This document shows, one piece after another, positions 50,311 to 59,503 of a stretch of 64,000 bases of DNA. This DNA comes from Klebsiella sp. BIGb0138 (GTDB lineage: Bacteria; Pseudomonadota; Gammaproteobacteria; Enterobacterales; Enterobacteriaceae): NCBI RefSeq assembly GCF_004342285.1, contig NZ_SMCV01000002.1, positions 496,001 to 560,000 on the forward strand. Reading direction: 5' to 3'. Numbering within the stretch: position 1 is the stretch's first letter; every line of letters starts with the position of its first letter. A program made the position numbers and the translations under genes. The notes beneath the pieces were generated by a model. That model had not been told where the DNA came from. It searched no databases and worked only from the letters and a program-made list of their open reading frames with translations.

Positions 50311-51108
50311 ATGAACATTGATGAACTGAAGTCCCATGCGCTCGCCGCTCGCCGCGATATCGTCACCATGATTTATGAGTCCGGCATTGGCCACCCGGGC
50401 GGCGCCCTATCGATAATCGATATCCTCACCTGGCTCTATTATCAGGAGGTTGACCTGGCGGCCTCGCCCCGCGCGCGCGTCGTTATGAGCAAGGGGCACG
50501 CCGTTGCCGCGCAGTACGCCATGCTTTACCAAAAAGGCAAAATCGAACGCAGCGAGTTCAATACATTCCGCCAGATCAATTCGCGCCTGCAGGGGCACCC
50601 CAGCATAAAATCGCTCCCGGATGTCGACGCGACGACCGGTTTGCTCGGCCAGGGACTCTCCATTGCTTTCGGTATGGCGGCCGCTAAAAAACGGCGCGAC
50701 GATCCTCATCGGGTGTTTGCCATCATCGGTGATGGCGAAATGCATGAAGGGCAAATCTGGGAAACCTTACAGCAGGCCGGGCATATGAAAATGGATAATC
50801 TGGTCGCGATCATCGATTACAACGGCTTCTCTTCTCACGATCCGGTCAATGAGGTAGTTAATCTCGAGCCGCTGGCGGATAAGATCCGCAGCTTTGGCTG
50901 GCACGTGCTGGAGCTGCATAACGGTAATGATATGCACCAGGTAGCCGACACCCTGATGCTCTCCCGCCATCTGAAAGGCAAGCCCGTCGCCATCGTCGCC
51001 CATACCACCAAGGGCTCCGGCGTCAGCTACATGGAAAATAACGGCGACTGGCACTCAAAAACCCCGACCACAGAACAATACCAGCAGGCAATGGAGGAGT
51101 TACAGTGA
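50311..51108 (+). CDS. Transketolase, N-terminal subunit (split type)
   Basis: This 265-residue protein is the thiamine-diphosphate pyrophosphate-binding half of a transketolase. Visible residues of the active site are GHPGG (27-31, His28), SKGH (60-63, His63), QGHPS (His96), GLLGQGL (110-116) and the ThDP/metal motif GDGEMHEGQIW (140-150) closing at Asn171. These match His30, His69, His103, Asp157 and Asn187 of yeast transketolase. The HTTKGSGVSYMENN segment is characteristic of two-subunit transketolases rather than TktA. It overlaps the C-terminal subunit start (TGATG) and lies 12 bp after IIC. Acceptor and donor sugars are unknown. Confidence 0.9.
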   Translation: MNIDELKSHALAARRDIVTMIYESGIGHPGGALSIIDILTWLYYQEVDLAASPRARVVMSKGHAVAAQYAMLYQKGKIERSEFNTFRQINSRLQGHPSIKSLPDVDATTGLLGQGLSIAFGMAAAKKRRDDPHRVFAIIGDGEMHEGQIWETLQQAGHMKMDNLVAIIDYNGFSSHDPVNEVVNLEPLADKIRSFGWHVLELHNGNDMHQVADTLMLSRHLKGKPVAIVAHTTKGSGVSYMENNGDWHSKTPTTEQYQQAMEELQ

Positions 51109-52019
51109 TGAAAGCACCGCGTGATGAGATCGGTAATGCACTGATTGCCCTGAAAGAAAAAGGCTACCCGGTCGTCGCTATCGATAGTGACTTAGCCAGT
51201 TCAACCCGCACCGACCAGTTTCAGGCGCGCTACCCGGAGGCCTTCTTTGAAATGGGCATTGCGGAAGGTTCAGCGATGAGTTTTGCCGTGGGTCAGGCGC
51301 TTGAGGGCTATATCCCCTACTATGTCAATTTTGCGATGTTTGTGACGGGGACGGCATGGACCCAGCTGCGCCAGGCCTGCTATGCCAAAGCCAACGTCAA
51401 GCTGGTCGGCAGCCATCCGGGCATGGATGACGGGCCGGACGGCGCCTCGCACCACGCGCTGGAGGATCTTGCCCTGACCCGGGTGCTGCCAGGCATGACG
51501 ATCCTGACGCCGGCCGATGCCGAAGAAATAGCCGACGCCTTTGAGCAGGCGGCAAAAATCAAAGGCCCGGTTTATATCCGCGTGGCGCGTGAACCGATGC
51601 CGGTACGCGATAAGAGCGTGGTTCCGCGGGTCACCGATATTGCGGCCATCGCCAGTAGCGGCAATGATTTCGCCATTCTCTTTGAAGGCACGGTGCTGGA
51701 ACAGGCCAGCGAAGGCTATGAAAGGCTGGTGGCCAGCGGTAAGAAAGGCAAGCTCATCCACGTGGCGAAGCTCAAACCCTTTAACCAGCAGGCGTTTTAT
51801 GCGCTGGTAGCAAATTGCCCGCATATCGCCACCCTTGAGAATCACACGGTAAACGGCGGCCTTGGCGGTCAGGTGGCCGAAGCCATGGCGCAAGCGGCCC
51901 ATCCTGCGCGCCTGACGCGTCTGGGAACGCAGGATACCTTCACCGAGTCGGGCAACAGCCGACAGCTCAAGGCAAAATACGGCATCTCCGGCGAGGCGCT
52001 GTATCACGCGCTTCGCTGA
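51108..52019 (+). CDS. Transketolase, C-terminal subunit (split type)
   Basis: This 303-residue protein supplies the pyrimidine-binding and C-terminal domains of the split transketolase. EMGIAEGSAMSFAVG contains the cofactor-activating glutamate (about residue 53, Glu418 of yeast). DGASHHALEDLALTR holds the substrate-binding histidine pair (about 115, His481), and GPVYIRVARE the phosphate-binding arginine (about 158, Arg528), consistent with a phosphorylated substrate. LENHTVNGGLGGQVAEA marks the C-terminal domain. The ATG at 51108 overlaps the preceding stop (TGATG); a GTG at 51105 is an equally placed alternative giving one more residue. A hairpin separates it from the IIA gene. Confidence 0.89.
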   Translation: MKAPRDEIGNALIALKEKGYPVVAIDSDLASSTRTDQFQARYPEAFFEMGIAEGSAMSFAVGQALEGYIPYYVNFAMFVTGTAWTQLRQACYAKANVKLVGSHPGMDDGPDGASHHALEDLALTRVLPGMTILTPADAEEIADAFEQAAKIKGPVYIRVAREPMPVRDKSVVPRVTDIAAIASSGNDFAILFEGTVLEQASEGYERLVASGKKGKLIHVAKLKPFNQQAFYALVANCPHIATLENHTVNGGLGGQVAEAMAQAAHPARLTRLGTQDTFTESGNSRQLKAKYGISGEALYHALR

Positions 52020-52027
52020 CCGGCGCA

Positions 52028-52054
52028 CGAGCCGGTCGCGCAGTGGCCGGCTCG
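52028..52054 (+). other. Intercistronic hairpin between transketolase and IIA genes
   Basis: A perfect 8-bp GC-rich inverted repeat, CGAGCCGG (52028-52035) and CCGGCTCG (52047-52054), with an 11-nt loop, lies 8 bp after the stop. No T-run follows, so it is more likely a processing or stabilising stem that sets relative IIA expression. Confidence 0.5.
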
Positions 52055-52071
52055 CTATTTGAGGATCCTGT

Positions 52072-52515
52072 ATGGATGAGAAATTATTTGCCGCTTGTCA
52101 GTATACGGAGCGGAGCCTGGACTGGCGCAGCGCCATTAGGCTGGCCTGCCACCCTCTGGCGCAGCAGGGGAAAATCAGCGCCGACTACACGGAAGCCATC
52201 ATTAGCGCCACCGAGCAAAACGGCCCCTGGTACATACTCAGTCCGGAATTTGCACTCCCGCACGCCCGTCCGGATGAAGGGGTCCTGAGCCCGCACAGCG
52301 TTCTTTCTCTGGTTTGCTGCGCTGAGGCGGTGAAGTTCCCCGGTCATCCCGAGGTACGGTTGATTATCGTCCTGGCCGCGGCCGATAGTAAACAGCATAT
52401 TCAGACTATCCAGCGGTTAGTCTGCTGGTTGGATGAGGAGGATCGGCTGCGTCAGCTCACCAGGGTAGGACATCAGAACCAGCTTGCTGCGCTCGTCGCT
52501 GGCGGCAAAGAATAA
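52072..52515 (+). CDS. PTS EIIA component (UlaC/fructose-mannitol type)
   Basis: This 147-residue cytosolic protein takes phosphate from HPr and passes it to IIB. The phospho-histidine motif is ILSPEFALPHARPDEG, His64, closely like UlaC. The rest has the EIIA-2 alpha/beta fold, with VRLIIVLAAADSKQHIQ. It is the last gene of the operon, unlike E. coli ulaABC where the three PTS genes are adjacent; here the two transketolase genes sit between IIC and IIA. The start follows GAGGATCCTGT. The stop codon is inside the left arm of the terminator. Confidence 0.88.
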   Translation: MDEKLFAACQYTERSLDWRSAIRLACHPLAQQGKISADYTEAIISATEQNGPWYILSPEFALPHARPDEGVLSPHSVLSLVCCAEAVKFPGHPEVRLIIVLAAADSKQHIQTIQRLVCWLDEEDRLRQLTRVGHQNQLAALVAGGKE

Positions 52516-52541
52516 AAGGGGACTTTGTCCCCTTTTATTAT
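52511..52541 (+). terminator. Terminator of the PTS-transketolase operon, bidirectional shape
   Basis: A perfect 13-bp stem, AATAAAAGGGGAC (52511-52523) and GTCCCCTTTTATT (52527-52539), with a TTT loop. The TAA stop of the IIA gene lies in the left arm. It also faces convergent ycaD. Confidence 0.88.
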
Positions 52542-52567
52542 CACCGTAGCGAAGGCCCGCAGAAAAC

Positions 52568-53716
52568 TTACGCGTGCGCCACCGGCGTCGGATGGTGCCC
52601 CGCTTTACGCAGCAGCGTCAGCAGGTAAATAAACGACACGCTGGCGATCATGATAAATAACAGATTGTCGGAGAAATTCTGCATCAGCATCGCGGTGAAC
52701 GTTGGCCCAAGCAGACTGCCGACGGTATAGCTCATCAGTAACGCCTGATTCATCGCGACCAGCTGATGACGTTCGACTTTTTCGCAGGCCCAGGCCATCG
52801 CCACCGGGTACAGCGTAAAGCCGGATGCGCCGAGGATAAACAACGCCGGGGCCATGGCGGCGCCGCTCAGCATCGCCAGGCAGCCCAGAATAACCACAAA
52901 CACCTGCACGCGCAGCACCAGCAGACGACCGTAGCGATCGGCCATCCGCCCAATCGGCCACTGGCCAAGAATACCCGCGCTGACCATCACCGCCATCCAG
53001 AAGCCAATTCCGGCGTCGCTCACCCCCTGGTGGTTCAACCACAGCGGCATCAGGCCATACAGTGAGCCAAGGACAATTCCGGAGATAATACAGCCGTTAA
53101 CGCCATGACGAGCCTGACGCAGCCTGAGCATTGGCCAGATGCGCGCAGGTTCATGCTGTTCATCGCTTTGATTCACCACGTGCGTAAACAGCAAAGGCAG
53201 AATCGCCGCCAGCGCCAGCGCGGTAACCCACGGCAGCACGCTCATCAGATCCGTCGGCAGCTTGCTGACCATCAGCTGGCCCAACACGGTCCCCACATAG
53301 TAAACCATCATATAGGCCGCCAGCAGACGACCACGGCTGCGTGCAGTACCGCTGCAAACCAGCGCGCTTTCCACCACCACCCAAATCATCGCGCAGCCCA
53401 CGCCGGCGATAAAACGCCAGCTAAACCAGGTCCAGAAGCCAATAGTGACGCCAAGCCCGACGCAGCCCACCGCAAAGATCAGCGACGCCAGGTAATAGCT
53501 GCGGTTAAATCCCAGACGCTTAATGACCCATCCGGCCAGCAGCGTGCCGACCAGGTTGCCGGTAAAATAGGACGAACCGACCATCCCGACCTGCCAGGTA
53601 GGCATGTTTTCATGGGCGAGCCAAAGCGGGACGAGGGTATTTAAAACCGCGATCGCCAGCGTCAACAAAAGCAGGCCGCAGAGCAACATTTGCACCGGCC
53701 GGGTGTAGATGGACAT
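52568..53716 (-). CDS. ycaD: MFS transporter YcaD
   Basis: This 382-residue inner-membrane protein matches E. coli YcaD in length, with about 12 hydrophobic helices. The major-facilitator signature between helices 2 and 3 is visible as [14 protein letters not shown] near residues 61-74, and the repeat loop in the second half as [14 protein letters not shown]. The substrate is not known. It is convergent with the PTS operon and is the first core gene at the right edge of the accessory cluster; E. coli ycaC, usually on its dms side, is absent here. Confidence 0.9.
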   Translation of the reverse strand: MSIYTRPVQMLLCGLLLLTLAIAVLNTLVPLWLAHENMPTWQVGMVGSSYFTGNLVGTLLAGWVIKRLGFNRSYYLASLIFAVGCVGLGVTIGFWTWFSWRFIAGVGCAMIWVVVESALVCSGTARSRGRLLAAYMMVYYVGTVLGQLMVSKLPTDLMSVLPWVTALALAAILPLLFTHVVNQSDEQHEPARIWPMLRLRQARHGVNGCIISGIVLGSLYGLMPLWLNHQGVSDAGIGFWMAVMVSAGILGQWPIGRMADRYGRLLVLRVQVFVVILGCLAMLSGAAMAPALFILGASGFTLYPVAMAWACEKVERHQLVAMNQALLMSYTVGSLLGPTFTAMLMQNFSDNLLFIMIASVSFIYLLTLLRKAGHHPTPVAHA

Positions 53717-53949
53717 GGATGTAACCGTGAGGAAGTTTAGATTTCGTGCGCATCATGCCACCGCTATAAACATTGTCAATCCACCAGAAATCAGGCAGGA
53801 CGCGGTTTCACGGGCAACGATAGAAGTTTTTTATCCAGCGGAACGACAACAGAATTATTCTTTATATTATTCCATTGTTTTTATTAATTTATTGGAAAAT
53901 AGCGGTAGGAATATCAGTAGAAAAATTTCATGAATCGACAGCATTTTTT

Positions 53950-53980
53950 ATTGCGCCAGAAGTGAACATCCTGGCGCAAT
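53950..53980. other. Hairpin downstream of dmsC
   Basis: A perfect 10-bp inverted repeat, ATTGCGCCAG (53950-53959) and CTGGCGCAAT (53971-53980), with an 11-nt loop, lies 7 bp past the dmsC stop. On the coding (minus) strand it is followed by A residues, not T, so it is probably an mRNA 3' stem rather than a classical terminator. The remaining 53717-53949 is AT-rich with no gene seen. Confidence 0.45.
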
Positions 53981-53987
53981 ATCCAGG

Positions 53988-54851
53988 TTAGCTGGCGATG
54001 GCCATTCCCACCGTCATATGCAGACCGTAGAACACCCCGCGCCCCACCATCTCACCAATCAGCACCAGCACAAATGCCAGGCCTAACAGCGGTACGGCAG
54101 GTTGATACCCTTTCAGCAGCGGAACCACCCAGCACGCCAGCGCCAGCACCAGCGCGGCCACACGCCAGGCCATCAGCGACCCGTAATCGGGCACCAAAGC
54201 GGCAGCCTGCTGAATTGAGCTATGAATGGTCGGCAGTTCGCTGCCCTGCAGCAAGGCCACCATCACGCTGCCCACCAGCGCCAGCAGCGTAATGGCCGGC
54301 AGCAGGCGCATCGCCCAGCCGTCAACCCCCGCCACGCGTAGCAGCAGATAACCCAACAGCGGGCCGCCGATAAACAGGGTCAGGAAGAAGCTCAGCGGCG
54401 TCCAGACGCTATACCAGGTTGGTACGGTATCAATGGTGTTGTATACCCGCACCATCATCCAGACGAAGATAACGCCCAGCGCCATCGTCACCACCAGCCA
54501 GAGACTACGCAGCCCAACCGGCAGCTTTTTCACCACTGCCAGCAGCCAGCCGATACCGCCCACCGCGAAAAAGAGCGCGCCGCTGGCAATTTCGTTACTC
54601 AGCGCCGATGCGCCAACGCGGTTTAGCGAGTTAAAGGCGCGCATCGGCGATCCCAGGTGCATCGTCGAGGCGATAAAGCCAATCCCCATCAGCACCCATA
54701 AGCCGAACATACTCAGCACCACGCGCTGCTGCTGCTCGTTCGCTAAGCCACCTTTCATCAGCGCCACGGCCAGGACGATAAAACCGCCCGCCACGCATTG
54801 GCCAAAGACCGTGAAGATCATCAGCGGCCACTCATGCCATCCACTTCCCAT
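53988..54851 (-). CDS. dmsC: Anaerobic DMSO reductase, membrane anchor subunit
   Basis: DmsC anchors DmsAB to the inner membrane and oxidises menaquinol. It has 287 residues as in E. coli, with eight hydrophobic helices. MGSGWHEWPLMIFTVFGQCV opens it; STMHLGSPMRAFNSLNRVG contains the His near residue 65 implicated in quinol binding. The ATG at 54849-54851 follows AGGAGG; the frame runs upstream to 55091 only as an overlap with dmsB. It is the last gene of dmsABC, one base after dmsB. Confidence 0.95.
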   Translation of the reverse strand: MGSGWHEWPLMIFTVFGQCVAGGFIVLAVALMKGGLANEQQQRVVLSMFGLWVLMGIGFIASTMHLGSPMRAFNSLNRVGASALSNEIASGALFFAVGGIGWLLAVVKKLPVGLRSLWLVVTMALGVIFVWMMVRVYNTIDTVPTWYSVWTPLSFFLTLFIGGPLLGYLLLRVAGVDGWAMRLLPAITLLALVGSVMVALLQGSELPTIHSSIQQAAALVPDYGSLMAWRVAALVLALACWVVPLLKGYQPAVPLLGLAFVLVLIGEMVGRGVFYGLHMTVGMAIAS

Positions 54852-54852
54852 T

Positions 54853-55470
54853 TCAGACCTCCTTCGGGTTGGCCAGATAGCCGGTTGTATCACCACACGG
54901 ACGACTGTTGGCGTTCGGTTTGATGACAATACTGGGTTGGGTAAAATGCGCGGCCGGCAATGGCGCAACCGCAGCCAGCTCGCCGTGTTTCTTGCGCAGC
55001 TCCTCGATGGGGCCAAAATCCAGCGCGCGCAGCGGGCAGGATTCGACGCAAATCGGTTTTTTCCCCTCAGCAACACGCTCGTGGCAGCCATCGCACTTGG
55101 TCATATGCCCTTTCGCCGCATTGTACTGCGGCGCGCCGTATGGGCAGGCCATGTGGCAATAGCGACAGCCAATACATACATCTTCGTCGACTACCACAAA
55201 ACCATCGTCGCGTTTATGCATCGCCCCGCTCGGGCACACTTTAGTGCAGGCCGGGTCTTCGCAGTGGTTACAGGCAATGGACAGGTAATAGGCAAAGACG
55301 TTCTGATGCCAGACGCCGTTATCTTCCTGCCAGTCGCCGCCCGCATATTCATAAATGCGACGGAAACTGACGTCCGGGGTTAAGTTTTTATAGTCTTTAC
55401 AGGCCAGCTCGCAGGTTTTACAACCGGTGCAACGAGCAGAATCGATAAAAAATCCATATTGAGTTGTCAT
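54853..55470 (-). CDS. dmsB: Anaerobic DMSO reductase, iron-sulfur subunit
   Basis: DmsB carries four 4Fe-4S clusters that pass electrons from DmsC to DmsA. It has 205 residues as in E. coli. Ferredoxin-type Cys motifs are visible as CTGCKTCELACKDYK (residues 14-28), CNHCEDPACTKVCPSGAM, CIGCRYCHMACPYGAP and CDGCHE with CVESCPLRAL, sixteen cysteines in all. It follows dmsA by 10 bp. There is no signal peptide of its own; it is exported with DmsA. Confidence 0.96.
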   Translation of the reverse strand: MTTQYGFFIDSARCTGCKTCELACKDYKNLTPDVSFRRIYEYAGGDWQEDNGVWHQNVFAYYLSIACNHCEDPACTKVCPSGAMHKRDDGFVVVDEDVCIGCRYCHMACPYGAPQYNAAKGHMTKCDGCHERVAEGKKPICVESCPLRALDFGPIEELRKKHGELAAVAPLPAAHFTQPSIVIKPNANSRPCGDTTGYLANPKEV

Positions 55471-55480
55471 CGGTTATTCC

Positions 55481-57919
55481 TTACAGCTTCTCAACCTGGA
55501 CCAGGTTGGTGTGCGATGGGTTACCTTTCGCCAACGGCGACGGGCGTTGGGTGGTGAGCACGTTGATGCTCCCCGCCTGATCCACGCGTCCTGCGTCCGG
55601 GTTATACCAGGCCCCCTCGCCCAGCGCGACGACGCCAGGCATCACCCGCGGCGTGACTTTAGCTTCGATATGCACTTCCCCGCGGCCGTTGAAAATACGG
55701 ATGCGATCGCCATTGGCGATGCCGCGCTGTTTCGCATCGAGGGGGTTCATCCACATCTCCTGGCGACAGGCGGCCTTCAGCACGTCAACATTGCCGTAGG
55801 TCGAATGCACGCGGGATTTATAGTGAAAGCCGGTCAGCTGCAGCGGAAATTTTGCGCTCAGCGGATCGTTGTAGTTTTCAAAACCCGGGGTATAAATCGG
55901 CAGCGGATCGATCACATCGCCGTCAGGTAGCTGCCATGTCGCGGCGATTTTCGCCAGATCCTGGGAATAAATCTCGATTTTACCCGACGGCGTGGTCAGC
56001 GGATTGGCCTGCGGATCGTCGCGGAAGGCTTTATAGGCGACATGGTGCCCTTGCGGATCGCGCTGTTTATAAATCCCCTGCTGACGGAAGGTCTCAAAGT
56101 CCGGTAAATCAGGAATCGCCTTGCGCGAGAGTTCATGCAGATGGCGCATCCAGCCTTCCTGGGTGCGACCTTCGGTAAACTGTTGCTCCACGCCCATGCG
56201 TTTGGCCAGTTCCGTCGTCATGTCATAGATCGTTTTACATTCAAAACGTGGTTTAATCACCCGATCGGTAAAGATCACGTAGGACATATTGCCGCAGGAA
56301 GCATCGAGCGCGAAGTCCATCTGCTCGGACGCCGTGCAGTCCGGCAGTAGGATATCGGCGTATTTCGCCGATGACGTCATGTGGCAGTCGATTACCACGA
56401 TCATCTCGCATTTCTTATCATCCTGCAGAATGTCGTGGGTACGGTTGATATCAGAATGCTGATTAATCAGACAGTTGCCAGCATAGTTCCAGATCATTTT
56501 GATCGGGACATCCAGCTTATCTTTGCCCCGTACGCCATCACGCAGCGCCGTCATTTCCGGACCGCGTTCAATGGCATCGGTCCACATAAACATCGAGATG
56601 CTGGTCTGTACCGGGTTCTCCAGCGTCGGCATACGCTCAAACGGCAGGTCGTATGACCCTTCACGCGCGCCGCTGTTACCGCCGTTGATCCCCACGTTAC
56701 CGGTCAGAATCGCCAGCATTGCGATCGCGCGGGTGGCGATTTCGCCGTTCGCGTGGCGCTGCGGCCCCCACCCCTGGCTGATATAAGCCGGTTTCGCCGT
56801 CGCTATTTCACGCGCCAGCTGCACGATACGCTCGACCGGGATCCCGGTGATCGTTGATGCCCACTGCGGAGTTTTGGCAACGCCGTCGCTGCCCTGCCCG
56901 AGGATCCAGGCTTTGTAGTGTCCGTTAGCCGGCGCATCGGCAGGTAAGGTTTTTTCGTCGTAACCGACGCAGTATTTATCCAGGAAAGGGCGATCGACCA
57001 GGTTTTCGCTAATCATGACCCAGGCGAGCGCGGAAACCAGCGCGGCATCGGTACCGGGACGAATAGGGATCCACTCATCTTCACGGCCTGCGCCGGTATC
57101 GGTATAGCGCGGATCGATGATGATCATCCGCGCGTTGGATTTTTGCCGCGCCTGCTCAAGATAGTACGTCACCCCGCCGCCGCTCATCCGCGTTTCGCCA
57201 GGGTTATTTCCGAACAGCACTACCAGCTGGCTGTTTTCGATATCCGACGGGCTGTTACCATCCGCCCAGCCGCCGTAGGTGTAATTCAGGCCTGCGGCAA
57301 TTTGTGCCGAAGAGTAGTCGCCATAGTGGTTAAGGTAGCCGCCGCAGCAGTTCATCAGGCGCGCGATTAACGTTTTTCCCGGCGGCCAGGAGCGGGTCAT
57401 GGTGCCGCCAAGGGTTCCGGTGCCGTAATTCAGATAGATAGATTCGTTACCATAATCTTTAATCAGGCGCTGCATATTGCCGGCAATCGTATCGAAGGCC
57501 TCTTCCCAGCTAATCCGCGCGAATTTACCCTCACCGCGTTTGCCTACGCGTTTCATCGGGTATTTCAGCCGGTCCGGATTATAGACCCGCCGACGCATTG
57601 AACGCCCGCGCAGACAGGCGCGCACCTGATGCAGCCCGTCATAGTTATCATCGCCGGTATTATCGGTTTCAACGTATTTAATTTCGCCATCCACAACATG
57701 CATACGCAGCGGACAACGGCTACCGCAGTTCACGGTACAGGCACTCCAGGTGACCGTTTCACCGACTGGCGCCAGGCCATCGGCGGCGCGGGCAATGCGT
57801 GTGAAGGGTAACGTCAATGCGTTACTGGCCATCGCCAGACCGCCAATCGCCGTGGTTTTCATTAAACCACGCCGGCTGACTTCGGCAGCCAGTAAAGCAT
57901 CGGGGGCTTTAATTTTCAT
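55481..57919 (-). CDS. dmsA: Anaerobic DMSO reductase, molybdopterin catalytic subunit
   Basis: DmsA reduces dimethyl sulfoxide and related S- and N-oxides as anaerobic respiratory acceptors, using bis-MGD molybdenum. It has 812 residues (E. coli 814). The Tat signal SRRGLMKTTAIGG (about 14-26) is followed by the 4Fe-4S motif CTVNCGSRCPLRMH and C-x-R in RACLRGRS. The molybdenum-ligand serine is in NHYGDYSSAQIAAG near 200. The molybdopterin dinucleotide-binding domain is C-terminal (LTGFHYKSRVHSTYGN). The start at 57919 was chosen for the Tat signal position; upstream codons to 57955 fall in the operator. FNR- and ModE-type sites lie upstream. Confidence 0.96.
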   Translation of the reverse strand: MKIKAPDALLAAEVSRRGLMKTTAIGGLAMASNALTLPFTRIARAADGLAPVGETVTWSACTVNCGSRCPLRMHVVDGEIKYVETDNTGDDNYDGLHQVRACLRGRSMRRRVYNPDRLKYPMKRVGKRGEGKFARISWEEAFDTIAGNMQRLIKDYGNESIYLNYGTGTLGGTMTRSWPPGKTLIARLMNCCGGYLNHYGDYSSAQIAAGLNYTYGGWADGNSPSDIENSQLVVLFGNNPGETRMSGGGVTYYLEQARQKSNARMIIIDPRYTDTGAGREDEWIPIRPGTDAALVSALAWVMISENLVDRPFLDKYCVGYDEKTLPADAPANGHYKAWILGQGSDGVAKTPQWASTITGIPVERIVQLAREIATAKPAYISQGWGPQRHANGEIATRAIAMLAILTGNVGINGGNSGAREGSYDLPFERMPTLENPVQTSISMFMWTDAIERGPEMTALRDGVRGKDKLDVPIKMIWNYAGNCLINQHSDINRTHDILQDDKKCEMIVVIDCHMTSSAKYADILLPDCTASEQMDFALDASCGNMSYVIFTDRVIKPRFECKTIYDMTTELAKRMGVEQQFTEGRTQEGWMRHLHELSRKAIPDLPDFETFRQQGIYKQRDPQGHHVAYKAFRDDPQANPLTTPSGKIEIYSQDLAKIAATWQLPDGDVIDPLPIYTPGFENYNDPLSAKFPLQLTGFHYKSRVHSTYGNVDVLKAACRQEMWMNPLDAKQRGIANGDRIRIFNGRGEVHIEAKVTPRVMPGVVALGEGAWYNPDAGRVDQAGSINVLTTQRPSPLAKGNPSHTNLVQVEKL

Positions 57920-57955
57920 GGATACTCGCTTTGGTTGCTCACAATATACTGACAA

Positions 57956-57981
57956 TCGTTATATAGGTGTTTATATAACGA
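57956..57981 (-). promoter_or_regulatory. ModE-like operator upstream of dmsA
   Basis: TCGTTATATA (57956-57965) and TATATAACGA (57972-57981) are perfect 10-bp arms around a 6-bp spacer, which closely fits the molybdate regulator ModE consensus built on CGTTATAT and ATATAACG. E. coli dmsABC needs ModE for full anaerobic expression. The site lies about 40 bp ahead of the ATG. Confidence 0.65.
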
Positions 57982-58006
57982 ATTTTGTTTTTTATAGTTT
58001 TTTGTG

Positions 58007-58020
58007 CTGATTTAACTCAA
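58007..58020 (-). promoter_or_regulatory. FNR-like box upstream of dmsA
   Basis: On the minus strand TTGAGTTAAATCAG matches the FNR consensus TTGAT-N4-ATCAA at 8 of 10 positions. It lies upstream of TATAAA (57991-57996, minus) and the ModE-like palindrome; FNR activates dmsABC in E. coli. Confidence 0.55.
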
Positions 58021-58070
58021 AGGGAGTATGGAGGTATTCACCAGATGGATTATTGCCCGGCATCAATAAG

Positions 58071-58102
58071 AGGATAAAAAAAAAGCGCCCGAAGGCGCTT
58101 TT
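58071..58102 (-). terminator. serS terminator
   Basis: AAAAGCGCC (58081-58089) and GGCGCTTTT (58094-58102) form a 9-bp perfect stem with a CGAA loop. On the minus strand a long T-run (58075-58084) follows, right after the serS stop. Confidence 0.88.
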
Positions 58103-58120
58103 GAGAAGCAGGTAGAAAAA

Positions 58121-59434
<1,314 letters not shown>

Positions 59435-59503
59435 TTAAAAAAGAAAAGTGGCCGCAGACTACGACCACCGGAATATCCTGATAACCTTACCGCAACGCCT
59501 CTG

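Noticed and set aside
53709-53933. 74-codon open frame between ycaD and dmsC
   Set aside because: Low-complexity AT-rich translation, no Shine-Dalgarno and no known family; more likely 5' flank of ycaD.
53950-53980. dmsC hairpin as an intrinsic terminator
   Set aside because: The bases following the stem on the coding strand are A, not T; called only a hairpin.
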